64,000 nucleotides of DNA from DATBVX01 sp963695985 (lineage in GTDB: Bacteria > Pseudomonadota > Gammaproteobacteria > Steroidobacterales > Steroidobacteraceae), in contig CAVOIC010000015.1 of NCBI GenBank assembly GCA_963695985.1, positions 62,001 through 126,000 on the forward strand, written 5' to 3'. Every line of letters begins with the position of its first letter. The stretch's first letter is position 1. A program made the translations under genes and the position numbers. Below are positions 26,291 through 34,823 of this stretch, piece after piece. Under the pieces are notes generated by a model. It worked only from the letters and a program-made list of their open reading frames with translations, ran no database searches and was not told the DNA's origin.

Positions 26291-26420
26291 ATCTCGCCTG
26301 AACAGCGTTGTAAATCTGTTGAACGCTAATCGGTCGAGTCTGCTTTCAGCGACAGTTGCGCGCTGCGCGCAGCAATCATCAGACTCGCCGTACACCCAGT
26401 ATCAAGTTTGATGAGGAAGC

Positions 26421-27365
26421 ATGAACGAACCAATTCTTCGCGCTCGGCAATTCCTGCTGACCGCGGGCATCGCCGCTGTGCTCGCCGCCTGCGGCGGCTC
26501 CGGCTCTTCCGGTGGCAATGGTGCCCTGACACTGGCCATCACCGACTCGCCGGTCGATGACGCCACGAGCGTAGTGGTGCAGTTCAGCGGCGTCGCCTTC
26601 AAGCGCGAGGGCTCGGGGCCGGAGGCCGTGCAGCACCTCACGCCGACACCGCGGCAAATCGACCTGCTGCAGTACCAGGATGGGCGTGCAGCGCTGCTGC
26701 TCGACGGCGTCATGCTGCCCGCCGGTCACTACGAGTGGCTGCGACTGATTGTCGACAACGCTCCCAACGTACGCGACTCGTTCCTGATGACGCGGAGCGG
26801 GGCCGAATGCGAGTTGCGCGTGCCGAGCGGCGCCGAATCGGGACTGAAGCTCAATCGCGGCTTCACGCTGCCCGCCGACGGCAGCGTCGCGCTGACGATC
26901 GATTTCGATCTGCACCAGTCACTGCACGCGCCACCCGGCCAGCAGGGCTCGGGACTCGATTGCACCCAGGCGGTGCTGCTGCGCCCGACGCTGCGCGTCG
27001 TGGATAACGCCAATGTCGGTGCAATCGCCGGACACGTCGACGCCAGCCTGGTCACCACGGGTTGCATGCCGAAGGTCTATGTCTTCGGGGGCGCCAATGT
27101 CACTCCGGACGATATCGAGGAGACGACCGCCGGCACCGATGTCGATCCGCTGATCGTCGCGCCGGTGCACGTCGTCAGCGGCGCCACTCAATTCGAGTAC
27201 CATGCGGCATTCGTTCCGCCGGGCGACTACACCGTGGCCTTCACCTGTAGCGACGATGATCCGACTGCCGACGTGCCACTCACGTTCTCGCCGGCCCAGA
27301 ACACGACCGTGCAGAACAATCTGATCAGTACGGTGAATTTCGCGCCGCCGCCACCGGGACCCTGA
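26421..27365 (+). CDS. DUF4382 domain lipoprotein
   Basis: This 314-aa predicted lipoprotein has signal TAGIAAVLAACGGSGSS, a standard lipobox followed by a Gly-Ser spacer. The DUF4382 domain is visible as LTLAITDSPVDDATSVVVQF, then IDLLQYQDGRAALLLDG and LPAGHYEWLRLIVD. A second, carboxypeptidase-regulatory-like beta domain follows (AIAGHVDASLV ... VPPGDYTVAFTC). Such proteins are surface or periplasmic, with no known reaction. The glycine-zipper gene follows after 26 bp. Confidence 0.85.
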   Translation: MNEPILRARQFLLTAGIAAVLAACGGSGSSGGNGALTLAITDSPVDDATSVVVQFSGVAFKREGSGPEAVQHLTPTPRQIDLLQYQDGRAALLLDGVMLPAGHYEWLRLIVDNAPNVRDSFLMTRSGAECELRVPSGAESGLKLNRGFTLPADGSVALTIDFDLHQSLHAPPGQQGSGLDCTQAVLLRPTLRVVDNANVGAIAGHVDASLVTTGCMPKVYVFGGANVTPDDIEETTAGTDVDPLIVAPVHVVSGATQFEYHAAFVPPGDYTVAFTCSDDDPTADVPLTFSPAQNTTVQNNLISTVNFAPPPPGP

Positions 27366-27391
27366 ATACTCAGCAGCGGGAGATTAGAGGG

Positions 27392-27973
27392 ATGAAATTC
27401 GCAATCCGCGCTCTGCCGTCGATGCGGCTGATCACAGGCGCCTGTAGTGCGATGGTGGCTCTGGTGGTGATGGCCGATCCGCCGCCGCATGCGCCTGCAC
27501 ACGGTTGGCGGGCGAAACACGACGCCTATTACGTCGGCTACACCGGTACACGCTGGCCGCGCGACTACGAAGTCACATCCGGCCATTGCAACCGCGAGGA
27601 AGTCGGAGCGGTGCTTGGCGGTGTCGTCGGCGGCACGATCGGCCACGAGGCTTCGCGCCCTGAGGATCGCGTCGTCGCGACCATTCTCGGCGCCGCGGTG
27701 GGCGCGCTCGTGGGCGCGAAGATCGGCCGCGAGCTCGATGAGCGCGACCAGCACTGCGTCGGGCAATCTCTCGAGCTGGCGCAGCCTGGGCAGGCGGTTG
27801 AGTGGCGCAACGAGCAAACAGGAGTGGCGTTCGTCCTCACGCCTACCAAGGAGGAACAGATCGACGGCCGCACCTGCCGAGTGTTCAAACTCCGCTCGAG
27901 CGCCGGTGGCAAGTCACAGACCGTGACGCGGCGCGGCTGCCAGGTGGGCGCTGGCCAGTGGGAGATTCGCTGA
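27392..27973 (+). CDS. Glycine-zipper 2TM domain protein
   Basis: This 193-aa exported protein contains the glycine-zipper pair (GAVLGGVVGGTIGHEASR and ILGAAVGALVGAKIGRELD) typical of the Rick_17kDa_Anti/SlyB-like envelope proteins. The C-terminal part has conserved cysteines (HCVGQSLELAQPGQAVEWRN, then GRTCRVF and RRGCQVG). Function is unknown; related proteins stabilise the outer membrane. It shares an operon layout with the DUF4382 lipoprotein. Repeat copy B starts seven bases after its stop. Confidence 0.85.
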   Translation: MKFAIRALPSMRLITGACSAMVALVVMADPPPHAPAHGWRAKHDAYYVGYTGTRWPRDYEVTSGHCNREEVGAVLGGVVGGTIGHEASRPEDRVVATILGAAVGALVGAKIGRELDERDQHCVGQSLELAQPGQAVEWRNEQTGVAFVLTPTKEEQIDGRTCRVFKLRSSAGGKSQTVTRRGCQVGAGQWEIR

Positions 27974-27979
27974 GGAGTC

Positions 27980-28399
27980 AGAGCAGTCCGATCCGGCCAC
28001 TGGCGTGAGGGCCGTGCCAACTCCGGGCTGATCACGCTCGATGACGGTGCTATCTGAAAATGCATCCCCGCGAACACTGCTCGCCCGAGTTGGCAGACCC
28101 TCGACGCCAGTGTCCGAATCGTCCTGCATGACCCCGGCTGGGAGTGTCTTTTCTTGGGTCCGCTCCGCGGACCTCTTGCAGGAGAAGTCAACTAACTCTC
28201 GTCAGTCAATGCAGGAGCGGGTGGACATCGGCGTGATACCTGACGACTGCGCCGGTACCAGTGTTTGCGGGTTTAACTTCTCAGCTCTAGGTAACAATAG
28301 CCGTGATCCGGCGCACGTCGGCACGGTATCACCCGATGTCCACCGGCGACTGCTCTTGCGGGTACGCGGTATCACCCGATGGTCGCCAGGGACGGCTCT
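27980..28399 (+). repeat. Dispersed palindromic repeat, full copy B
   Basis: A 420-bp element with imperfect inverted ends: AGAGCAGTCC at the left and, read from the right, AGAGCCGTCCC. It contains two long imperfect palindromes. Module 1 arms are 27990-28027 and 28084-28120; module 2 arms are 28211-28240 and 28325-28359. Between them is a short perfect hairpin GGTCCGC-TCC-GCGGACC (28157-28173). Part of the module 2 right arm (GGTATCACCCGATG) is repeated at 28368. The element fills the whole gap between two convergent genes. A long frame crosses it, but see the findings for why it is probably non-coding. Confidence 0.88.
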
Positions 28400-29026
28400 C
28401 TAACTGACGCTTGGATTTAGCGAGTACGTCCCGACGATTCGCGCCTCAGCCAGCACATGCCCCTTGATGGCCGCTTCCACCTGCGGACCCGTGAAGGCGC
28501 CCTCGACCGGGCAGCGGGCGAGATCGGTCGCGTACAAGATGAAATGATAGTGATGCAGCAGTTCGTCGTTCCACGGCGGGCAGGGGCCGTCGTAGCCGAA
28601 CCACTGGCCCTGCATGTCCTTGTCACCCGCGAACCAGCCGGTGTAGTCGTTCAGTCCTTGCCTTGAGCCGACCGGTCCTGGCGGATGCTGCTTGCCGTGC
28701 GGCGTGATGCCGGTCGAGCATACGCCGGCGCGGATTTCGCTCACCGTCGGCGGCACGTCGATGAGCGACCAGTGATGGAAATCAGCCCGTGGCAGGGTCC
28801 GTGGGACCACGCGATCTTCCTTGTTGACGTCATCGGGGCGGGTGGGGACGTCCGGATCGACGCACAGCAGGCACAGCGTGCGCGTACCGCGCGGTATGTC
28901 GCCCCAACGCAGTCCGGGGTTGCGGTTCTCGCTCAGGCGGATGTGAGTCTTCACGTCGGGAACCGCGAACGCAAACTGCCCCGGGATCCGTGCCTCGTGC
29001 CTGAAGTCAGGGGATTCGATCTGCAT
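28400..29026 (-). CDS. YbhB/YbcL (PEBP) family protein
   Basis: This 208-aa cytosolic protein belongs to the Raf-kinase-inhibitor-like/phosphatidylethanolamine-binding family. Conserved features are LCVDPDVPTRPD, DFHHWSLIDVPP, and GYDGPCPPWNDELLHHYHFILYA around the ligand pocket. Bacterial members have no firmly assigned reaction. The ATG is chosen for the GGAGAG nine bases upstream. The TAG stop directly abuts the right end of repeat copy B. Confidence 0.88.
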   Translation of the reverse strand: MQIESPDFRHEARIPGQFAFAVPDVKTHIRLSENRNPGLRWGDIPRGTRTLCLLCVDPDVPTRPDDVNKEDRVVPRTLPRADFHHWSLIDVPPTVSEIRAGVCSTGITPHGKQHPPGPVGSRQGLNDYTGWFAGDKDMQGQWFGYDGPCPPWNDELLHHYHFILYATDLARCPVEGAFTGPQVEAAIKGHVLAEARIVGTYSLNPSVS

Positions 29027-29123
29027 ACGGGCTCTCCAGGGAAGCGCGACGGCGCCGGAGCATTTCAGAACCCGTCCGGCGTAGCAATAGGAACCCGGTA
29101 TCGAAGCCCGGCACAATGCGTCC

Positions 29124-29774
29124 ATGGCCTTTCGCCCACCGCTACCGCAGCGCCTCACGATTGCGGGTCCCGCCGGGGACCTCGAGGCGATCGTTGAAGA
29201 TCCAGGCGTTCGTCCAGTGCGGCGCTGCGGCGTTATCTGTCATCCCCACCCTCAGTTCGGCGGCACGATGGACAACAAGGTGACGCACACACTCGCTCGC
29301 GCGCTTCAGGAACTGGGTCTGCCGACCGTCCGCTTCAACTTTCGTGGCGTTGGCAGGAGCACGGGCGAATTCGCGGCCGGAATCGGCGAGACCGACGATG
29401 CCATCGCGGTGATCGACTGGAGCCTGGCGCGCTGGCCGGGCGCTGCAGTATGGCTGGCGGGATTCTCGTTTGGCGCTTCTGTCGCTGTCCGGGCCTGCGC
29501 AGCGCGTCCTGCCGCCGTGCTCGTCACGGTTGCCCCGGCAATACAGCGGCTTGAGACTGGTCCCACACCGGGGCCGGCGACGCGCTGGCTATTGATCCAG
29601 GGGGACCAGGATGAGCTTGTCAGTCACGAGGCGGTAATCGCCTGGGCGAGACAGCAATCGGTCCCGCCGCGGGTGACCCTGCTACCTGGCGTCACACACT
29701 TCTTTCACGGAAGTCTGCAGGAAATGAAGGCGGCGATATTCGCCTTCGTGAAGCAGGAGGGGCTTGGAAATTGA
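29124..29774 (+). CDS. Alpha/beta hydrolase (COG2945-like)
   Basis: A 216-aa cytosolic hydrolase. The N-terminal CHPHPQFGGTMDNKV and FNFRGVGRSTGEF segments and the nucleophile elbow GFSFGASVA are typical of the COG2945 alpha/beta hydrolase group. The catalytic Asp (QGDQDELVSHEA) and His (GVTHFFHG) follow. The substrate is unknown. It is divergent from the YbhB-like gene and converges on the HU-like gene. Confidence 0.88.
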   Translation: MAFRPPLPQRLTIAGPAGDLEAIVEDPGVRPVRRCGVICHPHPQFGGTMDNKVTHTLARALQELGLPTVRFNFRGVGRSTGEFAAGIGETDDAIAVIDWSLARWPGAAVWLAGFSFGASVAVRACAARPAAVLVTVAPAIQRLETGPTPGPATRWLLIQGDQDELVSHEAVIAWARQQSVPPRVTLLPGVTHFFHGSLQEMKAAIFAFVKQEGLGN

Positions 29775-29777
29775 AAG

Positions 29778-29804
29778 CTCCGGAGCGGTCGCGCCGCTCC
29801 GGAG
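29778..29804. terminator. Shared hairpin between convergent genes
   Basis: A perfect 11-bp stem (CTCCGGAGCGG / CCGCTCCGGAG) with five-base loop lies between the hydrolase stop and the HU stop. There is no U-run in either direction. It probably marks the 3' ends of both transcripts. Confidence 0.55.
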
Positions 29805-29822
29805 GAGCTCAACGCGTGATCT

Positions 29823-30134
29823 TTAGTTCACGAATCCCTTGAGGTTCTTCAGGGCCATGATCCGCACCTTCTTGCTGGCGGGCTTGGCCTTGAACATCAT
29901 CTTTTCCCCGGTGAACGGATTGACGCCTTCGCGCGCCTTGGTGGCGGGCTTCTTGACAACCTTCATCTTGAGCAGACCCGGCAGCGTGAACAACGAGTGA
30001 CTGCGCAGGCTCTTCTTGACCACGCCGGCGAGGGAATCAAACACGGCACCGACTTGCTTCTTGGAAAGATCGGTCTCCTTGGCGATGTGAGCCAGGATCT
30101 CGGACTTGGTCGGTGCAGCATTCTTTTTCGCCAT
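29823..30134 (-). CDS. HU-family DNA-binding protein
   Basis: This small (103 aa) basic protein is related to the HU/IHF nucleoid proteins. Residues 8-45 form the helical dimerisation region (TKSEILAHIAKETDLSKKQVGAVFDSL), and NPFTGEKMMFKAKPASKKVRI is the DNA-binding arm region. The Lys-rich middle KKPATKAREGVNP resembles the eukaryotic-virus-like HU subgroup rather than canonical HU. Other nucleoid proteins may exist elsewhere in the genome. Confidence 0.9.
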   Translation of the reverse strand: MAKKNAAPTKSEILAHIAKETDLSKKQVGAVFDSLAGVVKKSLRSHSLFTLPGLLKMKVVKKPATKAREGVNPFTGEKMMFKAKPASKKVRIMALKNLKGFVN

Positions 30135-30397
30135 CTCTGAATCTCCTGTGGTTCTTGGGTGCGGGCTTTGCGCCCCCCGGTTTAAAAGTCGGGCGGCAAA
30201 ATAGCACAAAAAGGCCGCAGCGGAAGGCTCCGGGGCAACTATTTTTTTCGTTCGATAATGCGCGAATGCCTAGATTTCAAGCCTCGCGCGCATCGCTCAC
30301 GCAGACGCTCGTGCGGTGGGCGGGGTGGCGAGTTCGATTTGTGCTTCGCAATTCGGCGTAAGCCATTGCGCGCGCACTGCGAGAGCTGCGAGCGCGC
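30135..30397. other. Intergenic region upstream of the HU-like gene
   Basis: About 260 bp that includes an AT-rich stretch (30180-30260) with runs of A and T, probably the promoter of the HU-like gene. I cannot place -35 and -10 elements with confidence. The rest shows no coding potential or hairpin with a U-run. Confidence 0.35.
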
Positions 30398-30922
30398 TCA
30401 CAGCAACCGCAGCAGCGCGCCCAGCAGGATCAGCACGAACACCACCGACAGATCCAGTCCGCCGATCGGCGGCACGATGCGTCGCACAGGTGCGACGAGC
30501 GGCTCGCAGATCCGGTCCAACAGCGCCGCTGCCGGACTGTAGGTGCCGGGTGCCACCCAGCTCAGCAGGGCGTAGATGATGAGCGCGATGATGTAGAACC
30601 AGACGAGGCTGCGCGCCAGGTCGGTTGCCGCGGCCAGCAGCAGCAGGCGCGTGGACGGTACTGTGCCTGTATGGAGCCACAGCTGGATCGCCACCACGAC
30701 CAGCTCGACCAGCACCAGTGCCACGATGGAAGAGAGGTCGACCTTACCCACGGGCGGAATCACGCGCCGCAGTGGCAGGATCAGCGGGTTGGTCACGCGC
30801 AGCACGGCCTGCGCGATTGCGTTGCGGAAGTCGGCGCGCGCAAGTTGCAGGATCACGCGCAGCAGGAAAGCGAAGAAGATCAGCGACAGCAGCGAGTTGA
30901 TGATGAAGCGGATTGCGTCCAT
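30398..30922 (-). CDS. YggT family membrane protein
   Basis: A 174-aa inner-membrane protein with two YGGT repeats, each with two hydrophobic helices. The first repeat has NAIAQAVLRVTNPLILPLRRVIPP, the second LLDRICEPLVAPVRRIVPPIGGLDLS. YggT proteins are linked to osmotic stress and membrane organisation, with no defined reaction. It lies downstream of proC and yggS, the arrangement seen next to pilT in Pseudomonas. Confidence 0.92.
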   Translation of the reverse strand: MDAIRFIINSLLSLIFFAFLLRVILQLARADFRNAIAQAVLRVTNPLILPLRRVIPPVGKVDLSSIVALVLVELVVVAIQLWLHTGTVPSTRLLLLAAATDLARSLVWFYIIALIIYALLSWVAPGTYSPAAALLDRICEPLVAPVRRIVPPIGGLDLSVVFVLILLGALLRLL

Positions 30923-30945
30923 CGAGTCCCGTTTCCCGGTGTTGT

Positions 30946-31770
30946 TCAGCCGCCGAACTGTTGGGCCAGCTCCGCGGAGCGACGAGCTGCCGCTGCCACC
31001 GCGCGCGCCACGATACCACGCAGATCCGCCGCCTCAAGTTCCCGCAGCGCTGCTTCGGTCGTGCCGCCTTTCGAGGTGACCTGGGCCCGCAGCTCGCCCG
31101 GATCGCTGCTGCGCAGGTGCGCCATGCAACCGGCCCCGTACGCGCTCTCGATGCTGAGCGTACGGGCGACCTCGGCCGGCAGTCCGAGCCCGCGTCCTGC
31201 TTCTTCCAGTAACTCGATCAGATGGAAGAAGTAGGCGGGTCCGCTGCCCGATACCGCGGTCACCACGTCGATCTGCTCTTCACGTTCCAGCCACACCGTC
31301 GCTCCTACGCTGCCCAGGATTGCATTCGCGAGCTGGCGGTCGTCGCTGCCCACCGGCGGCGGCGCGTAGAGCGCCGTCACGCCGCAGCCGAGGAGGGCGG
31401 GGCGGTTGGGCATCGTTCTCACGATGCGCTGGTGTCCGCCGAGCCAACCTGCGATGGCCGCGAGGCGGATGCCGGCAGCGACTGAGATCAGCAAGGGACC
31501 ACGTAGCGCGACCGCCGCCGCCAGTTCGCTGATCGTGTCGCGCATGACCTGGGGTTTCACCGCGACGATCACGACGTCGGCGCCCCGCACCGCCGCAGCA
31601 TTGTCGCTGACGGTACTCACGCCAAATTCCTCGCTGGCAATGCGCAACTGTTCCGCTGCAGGGTCGGCGACGCGCATGCGGCGCGGATCGGCGCCAGCGC
31701 GCGTGAGTCCGCCGATCAGCGCGCGCCCCATGTTGCCCGCACCAATGAACGCAATTTGAGGCAGATGCAT
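30946..31770 (-). CDS. proC: Pyrroline-5-carboxylate reductase ProC
   Basis: Catalyses the last step of proline synthesis with NAD(P)H. The 274-aa length fits. The Rossmann motif IAFIGAGNMGRALIGGL is N-terminal. The C-terminal substrate domain has the signature AVSGSGPAYFFHLIELLEEAG and SKGGTTEAALRELE. Its start codon overlaps the yggS stop by one base, so the two are translationally coupled. Confidence 0.96.
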   Translation of the reverse strand: MHLPQIAFIGAGNMGRALIGGLTRAGADPRRMRVADPAAEQLRIASEEFGVSTVSDNAAAVRGADVVIVAVKPQVMRDTISELAAAVALRGPLLISVAAGIRLAAIAGWLGGHQRIVRTMPNRPALLGCGVTALYAPPPVGSDDRQLANAILGSVGATVWLEREEQIDVVTAVSGSGPAYFFHLIELLEEAGRGLGLPAEVARTLSIESAYGAGCMAHLRSSDPGELRAQVTSKGGTTEAALRELEAADLRGIVARAVAAAARRSAELAQQFGG

Positions 31771-32486
31771 CAGCTTTCCCTCTTGGTCGAACCAGGACGC
31801 GCGCCGAAGATAGCCGTTCCGATGCGCACGTGAGTGGCGCCTTCCGCGATAGCCGCTTCGAAGTCATCGCTCATGCCCATCGAGAGCACGTCGAAGGCGT
31901 AACCCTTTGCGTTCAGCGCGTCGCGCAGTTCGCGCAAGGCGCGGAACGGCAGGCGCTGCCGCTCCGGCTCGCGCTGCGGCGGCGGCAGGCACATGAGGCC
32001 GCGCAGCTTCAGGCGCTCTAAGCGCGACACCTCACGCGCCAGCGCCTCGAGCTCATCGGGCGTGACGCCGGCCTTGCCGGGCTCGGGTGCGAGCCTCACC
32101 TGCAGGCACACCTGCAGCGGCGGCGCATGGTAGGGCCGCTGTTCGTTCAAGCGGCGCGCGATTGCGAGGCGATCGACGCTGTGCACCCAGTCGAAGTGCG
32201 TGGCAACCGGGCGCGTCTTGTTGGATTGCAACTGGCCGATGAAGTGCCAGCTCGGCGCCTGGTCGGCGCAGGCCTCGATCTTGGGCAACGCTTCCTGCGG
32301 GTAGTTTTCGGCGAAGTCCCGCACGCCCAGGGCATGCACGGCACGGACCGCTTCCACCGGTTGCGCCTTGCTCACCGCGACGAGTGTGACGTGCGTCGGG
32401 TCACGGCCGGCATTCCCTGCCGCCGCGGCTATGCGCGAACGCACCAAAGCCACGTTTTCGGCCCAATTCTGCGGAACAATTAACAT
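31770..32486 (-). CDS. yggS: PLP-binding homeostasis protein YggS
   Basis: YggS/PROSC proteins bind pyridoxal phosphate and balance B6 vitamers and amino-acid pools. The 238-aa alanine-racemase-like barrel has the PLP lysine in LVAVSKAQPVEAV, WHFIGQLQSNK and SMGMSDDFEAAI near the C-terminus. It opens a yggS-proC-yggT operon divergent from pilT across a 106-bp gap, as in many gammaproteobacteria. Confidence 0.95.
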   Translation of the reverse strand: MLIVPQNWAENVALVRSRIAAAAGNAGRDPTHVTLVAVSKAQPVEAVRAVHALGVRDFAENYPQEALPKIEACADQAPSWHFIGQLQSNKTRPVATHFDWVHSVDRLAIARRLNEQRPYHAPPLQVCLQVRLAPEPGKAGVTPDELEALAREVSRLERLKLRGLMCLPPPQREPERQRLPFRALRELRDALNAKGYAFDVLSMGMSDDFEAAIAEGATHVRIGTAIFGARPGSTKRES

Positions 32487-32592
32487 ATTGGGTGCGACAT
32501 GGCTCCGTTATACTTGAGCCCGATTATTTCGACCGGTTAAGCGGCCGGACGCCGAGGCGCGGCCGGGCAAAATCCGGACTTAGGGAGCTTGA

Positions 32593-33633
32593 ATGGCAGT
32601 CGACATCGCGCAACTGCTGGCGTTCGCCGTGAAGAACAACGCTTCGGACCTGCACCTGTCCGCGGGCGTGCCGCCCATGATCCGCGTGGACGGTGACATG
32701 AAGCGGATCAATATGCCGGCGCTGACGCACAAGGAAGTGCACAGCATGGTGTACGACATCATGAACGACAAGCAGCGCAAGGCTTACGAAGAGTTCTTCG
32801 AGACCGACTTTTCCTTCGAGATCCCCAAGCTCGCACGCTTTCGCGTCAACGCCTTCAACCAGAACCGCGGCGCCGGCGCGGTGTTCCGCAACATTCCGTC
32901 GCAGATCCTGACGCTCGACGACCTCGCGGCGCCCAAGATCTTCAAGGATCTGTGCATGCTGCCGCGCGGCCTGGTGCTGGTGACGGGACCGACAGGCTCC
33001 GGCAAGTCCACGACGCTCGCCGGCATGGTCAATCACTGCAACGACAACCGGCCCGACCACATCATCACGATCGAAGACCCGATCGAGTTCGTGCACGAGA
33101 GCAAGCGCTGCCTCATCAACCAGCGCGAAGTGCATCGCGATACGCTCGGCTTCAGCGAGGCGCTGCGCTCGGCGTTGCGCGAAGACCCCGACGTGATCCT
33201 GGTCGGCGAAATGCGCGACCTCGAAACGATCCGCCTGGCGCTCACCGCCGCCGAAACCGGCCACCTGGTGTTCGGCACGCTGCACACCAGCTCCGCCGCC
33301 AAGACCATCGACCGCATCGTCGACGTGTTCCCGGCGGCCGAGAAGGAGATGGTACGCGCGATGCTGTCCGAGTCGCTGCGCGCGGTGATCTCGCAGACGC
33401 TGCTCAAGCGCATCGGCGGCGGCCGCATTGCGGCGCATGAAATCATGATCGGCACCCCGGCGATCCGGAATCTGATCCGCGAGGGCAAGATCGCGCAGAT
33501 GTACTCTTCGATCCAGACCGGCCAGGCGCAGGGCATGCAGACGCTCGATCAGTGCCTGACCGATCTCACCACCAAGGGCGTCGTCAGCAAGGAAGAGGCA
33601 CGCTACAAGGCGCAGAACAAGGACCAGATCTGA
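32593..33633 (+). CDS. pilT: Type IV pilus retraction ATPase PilT
   Basis: PilT is a hexameric cytoplasmic ATPase that depolymerises type IV pili, powering twitching. The 346-aa protein has the Walker A GPTGSGKST, the Asp box TIEDPIEFVH, Walker B DVILVGEMRD and His box GHLVFGTLHTSSA. The PilT-specific AIRNLIREGK segment near the C-terminus, important for retraction in P. aeruginosa PilT, is present. TATACT about 80 bp upstream may be a -10. It heads a run of three related ATPase genes. Confidence 0.97.
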   Translation: MAVDIAQLLAFAVKNNASDLHLSAGVPPMIRVDGDMKRINMPALTHKEVHSMVYDIMNDKQRKAYEEFFETDFSFEIPKLARFRVNAFNQNRGAGAVFRNIPSQILTLDDLAAPKIFKDLCMLPRGLVLVTGPTGSGKSTTLAGMVNHCNDNRPDHIITIEDPIEFVHESKRCLINQREVHRDTLGFSEALRSALREDPDVILVGEMRDLETIRLALTAAETGHLVFGTLHTSSAAKTIDRIVDVFPAAEKEMVRAMLSESLRAVISQTLLKRIGGGRIAAHEIMIGTPAIRNLIREGKIAQMYSSIQTGQAQGMQTLDQCLTDLTTKGVVSKEEARYKAQNKDQI

Positions 33634-33665
33634 TGCGCCTGACGCTGCGCATCTGAGGCACGCTC

Positions 33666-34823
33666 ATGGATCGCGATCAAGCCATCAAGCTGATGCAGGA
33701 CCTGCTGAAACGCATGGTCGACAAGAAGGGGTCCGACCTCTTCATCACCTCGGGCTTCCCGCCGGCAATCAAGATCGACGGCGAAATTCGCCCGCAGAGC
33801 GATCGACAGCTGACACCCGAACAAAGCGCAACGCTGGTGCGCGCGATCATGAACGACAAGCAGACGCGCGAGTTCGACTCCACCAAGGAGTGCAACTTCG
33901 CGATCGCGCCGCCGGGTATCGGGCGCTTCCGCGTCAGTGCTTTCGTGCAGCAGGGCCTCATCGGCGCGGTGCTGCGTACCATCAACGCCAAGATCCCGAC
34001 CTTCGAAGAGCTTGATCTGCCGCCGATTCTGCGCGAGGTCGTGCTGTCGAAGCGCGGCCTGGTGATCATCGTGGGTGGCACGGGCTCCGGCAAATCGACA
34101 ACGCTGGCCGCGATGGTCGGCTATCGCAACGAAAAGACGCGCGGCCACATCGTCACGATCGAGGACCCGGTCGAGTACGTCCACCCACATCACGGCTGCG
34201 TCATCACGCACCGCGAGGTCGGCGTCGATACCGAGTCCTGGCACATGGCGCTCAAGAACACCCTGCGCCAGGCGCCTGACGTGATCCTGATCGGTGAGAT
34301 CCGCGACCGCGACACGATGGAGTACGGCATCCAGTTCGCCGAGACCGGCCACCTGGTGCTCGCCACGCTGCATGCCAACAGCTCGAACCAGGCGCTCGAT
34401 CGCATCATCAACTTCTTCCCGGACGAACGGCGCGAGCAGCTGCTGATGGACCTGTCGCTCAACATCCGCGCCATGATCTCGCAGCGCCTGATCCCGCGCG
34501 AGAGCGGCTCGGGGCGCATCGCGGCGATGGAGATCATGCTCAATTCGCCGTTGATCCAGGACCTGATCTTCAAGGGCGAGGTGGCGCAGATCAAGGAAGT
34601 CATGTCGCGCTCCAACCGGCTCGGCATGAAGACCTTCGACCAGGCGCTGTACGACCTGTATGAGACCGGATTCATTTCCTACGAGGATGCGCTGCGCAAT
34701 GCGGACTCGAAGAACGAGCTGCGCCTGCGCATCAAGCTCGAGAGCAAGCGGGAGATGAAGGCCGAGAACGAGGGGGCAGCATCGCTCAGAATTCTCGAGG
34801 AAGGTGAAGGGAAGGTATTCTGA
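33666..34823 (+). CDS. pilU: PilT-dependent retraction ATPase PilU
   Basis: PilU assists PilT in retracting pili against high load. The 385-aa protein has Walker A (GGTGSGKST), IEDPVEYVHPHHGC, DVILIGEIRDRDTMEYGIQFAETGH and GRFRVSAFVQQ, all as in P. aeruginosa PilU (382 aa). An acidic, variable C-terminal tail follows. It starts 32 bp after pilT. Its TGA overlaps the ATG of the third ATPase gene (TGATG), suggesting coupled translation. Confidence 0.95.
   Translation: MDRDQAIKLMQDLLKRMVDKKGSDLFITSGFPPAIKIDGEIRPQSDRQLTPEQSATLVRAIMNDKQTREFDSTKECNFAIAPPGIGRFRVSAFVQQGLIGAVLRTINAKIPTFEELDLPPILREVVLSKRGLVIIVGGTGSGKSTTLAAMVGYRNEKTRGHIVTIEDPVEYVHPHHGCVITHREVGVDTESWHMALKNTLRQAPDVILIGEIRDRDTMEYGIQFAETGHLVLATLHANSSNQALDRIINFFPDERREQLLMDLSLNIRAMISQRLIPRESGSGRIAAMEIMLNSPLIQDLIFKGEVAQIKEVMSRSNRLGMKTFDQALYDLYETGFISYEDALRNADSKNELRLRIKLESKREMKAENEGAASLRILEEGEGKVF

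Noticed and set aside
24794..26395. Long minus-strand frame opposite the amidohydrolase
   Set aside because: Antisense shadow; no signal, motif or ribosome-binding site support.
27990..28120. Integron attC site in the dispersed repeat
   Set aside because: The palindrome arms contain GTTGGCA, but this does not fit the GTTRRRY core and no integrase or cassette array is present.
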